A program made the translations under genes and the position numbers. A DNA stretch of 16,039 nt, from NCBI GenBank assembly GCA_026987255.1, contig JALSNA010000121.1:1-16039 (forward strand). The letters run 5' to 3'. The notes below the pieces were generated by a model. The model worked only from the letters and a program-made list of their open reading frames with translations. It was not told where the DNA came from and did no database searches. Positions 15,552 to 16,039 of this stretch are shown here, piece by piece (within the stretch, counting starts at the first letter, position 1; the number at the start of each line of letters is the position of its first letter). Source of the stretch: Hyphomicrobiales bacterium. Lineage in GTDB: Bacteria; Pseudomonadota; Alphaproteobacteria; Rhizobiales; Aestuariivirgaceae.

Positions 15552-15580
15552 ACTATAGGCGCGCAGGCGGCATGGGCAAG
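15552..15580 (-). promoter_or_regulatory. Candidate argG promoter
   Basis: On the minus strand TATAGT (RC of 15552-15557) is preceded at 17 bp by CTTGCC (RC of 15575-15580), a reasonable match to the alphaproteobacterial housekeeping pattern. Transcription would begin about 45 nt before the argG ATG. No clear ARG box was recognised. Confidence 0.45.
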
Positions 15581-15607
15581 GGCAAAAATGTGCGCCGCTT
15601 CGTCCGC

Positions 15608-15636
15608 TTGCAAGAACGGATGCAAAATTGCATATT
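15608..15636 (+). promoter_or_regulatory. Candidate promoter of the right-edge gene with a TGCAA inverted repeat
   Basis: TTGCAA (15608-15613), a 17-bp spacer and CATATT (15631-15636) would give a leader of about 70 nt. ATGCAA-AA-TTGCAT (15620-15633) is an inverted repeat that overlaps the spacer and -10, a place where a repressor could act. Its spacing does not match an ARG box, and it also lies about 120 nt upstream of argG. Confidence 0.38.
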
Positions 15637-15711
15637 GGCCATGATCCGGGGGCAAGGGTTCTGACCGTTGAGCCGCGCCGGTGATGATGACAACCAATCA
15701 GGATGGGTTCG

Positions 15712-16039
15712 ATGATGAAGATTTTGACCCGCATGCTGACGGTGCTGGCCGCCGTGCTGCTGCTGGCGGGAACCGCCCAGGTGGCCGCTGCGCGCGTCTC
15801 CACCAAGGTGTGCAAGGAGCTGACCTCCAGGAGCGCTTGCGAACGGCGCGATGATTGCGTCTATGTGGACGGCTATACCCGCAAGGACGGCGTGAAGGTA
15901 AACGCCTACTGCCGTGCCAGGGGCACGAAGGGCGCGGCGAAGAAAAAGCCGGCCAGCAAGAAGACCACCAGAAAGCCGCGCGACAAGGCCAAACCCGAGA
16001 GCAAGGCCAAAACGGCCAAGGAGAAGAAGACCACCAAGG
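15712..16039 (+). CDS. Small secreted Cys- and Lys-rich protein, partial at the right edge
   Basis: Not covered by a complete open frame because no stop occurs before the window ends; at least 109 codons are seen. The protein starts MMKILTRMLTVLAAVLLLAGTAQVAAA, a clear Sec signal peptide with likely cleavage near residue 27. Next comes a compact segment with four cysteines in the spacing C-x8-C-x5-C-x17-C (VCKEL, SACERR, DDCVYVDGYTRKDG, AYCRAR), which could form two disulfides in the periplasm. From about residue 71 the chain is lysine, alanine and threonine rich (KKKPASKKTTRKPRDKAK), histone-H1-like. AGGA lies 8 nt before the first ATG; an adjacent ATG at 15715 is the alternative. I do not know a function. 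Confidence 0.75.
   Translation, partial: MMKILTRMLTVLAAVLLLAGTAQVAAARVSTKVCKELTSRSACERRDDCVYVDGYTRKDGVKVNAYCRARGTKGAAKKKPASKKTTRKPRDKAKPESKAKTAKEKKTTK

Noticed and set aside
14506..15558. A 350-codon open frame opposite argG
   Set aside because: Antisense shadow of argG with no motif and no ribosome binding site of note.

Overview
The window is GC-rich chromosomal DNA from an alphaproteobacterium. Three things point to that group: a short coiled-coil gene, zapA, a 6S RNA and a 5-formyl-THF cyclo-ligase in that order; the row tkt, thiE-like, Sel1-repeat gene, efp, inositol monophosphatase; and a Tat-exported polyamine-binding protein. I cannot name a genus. There is no sign of a prophage, insertion sequence or CRISPR array, and no tRNA or rRNA gene was seen.

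Left part (200-5691, all minus strand, transcribed right to left): a polyamine operon. A class III aminotransferase resembling putrescine-pyruvate aminotransferase SpuC comes first. A complete ABC importer follows: periplasmic binding protein PotD, permeases PotB and PotC, and ATPase PotA. Spacing is tight except for an 85-nt gap after potD that holds a strong hairpin. The leader of the aminotransferase can form a stem that hides its own ribosome binding site.

Middle (5887-11448, minus strand): transketolase, a degenerate ThiE-like protein, a secreted Sel1-repeat protein, elongation factor P and a SuhB-type inositol monophosphatase. Tkt starts from a promoter region shared back to back with the zapA operon. 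From memory, gap, pgk and fba usually lie between tkt and thiE in related genomes. Here only 164 nt separate them.

Right part, plus strand (11723-14112): a small coiled-coil protein, the division protein ZapA, 6S RNA, 5-FCL and a YmdB-type metallophosphoesterase. Then argG on the minus strand (14275-15501), and diverging from it the start of a small secreted Cys/Lys-rich protein that runs off the right edge.

The least explained feature is a roughly 105-bp structured repeat present twice (7448-7555 and 14158-14262, opposite orientations). Each copy sits just after the end of a gene and is oriented so that a T tract is distal to that gene. It looks like a dispersed palindromic element that may act as a 3'-end or terminator module. 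Otherwise the window is mostly ordinary housekeeping and polyamine-uptake content. The long open frames opposite the real genes are composition artefacts.
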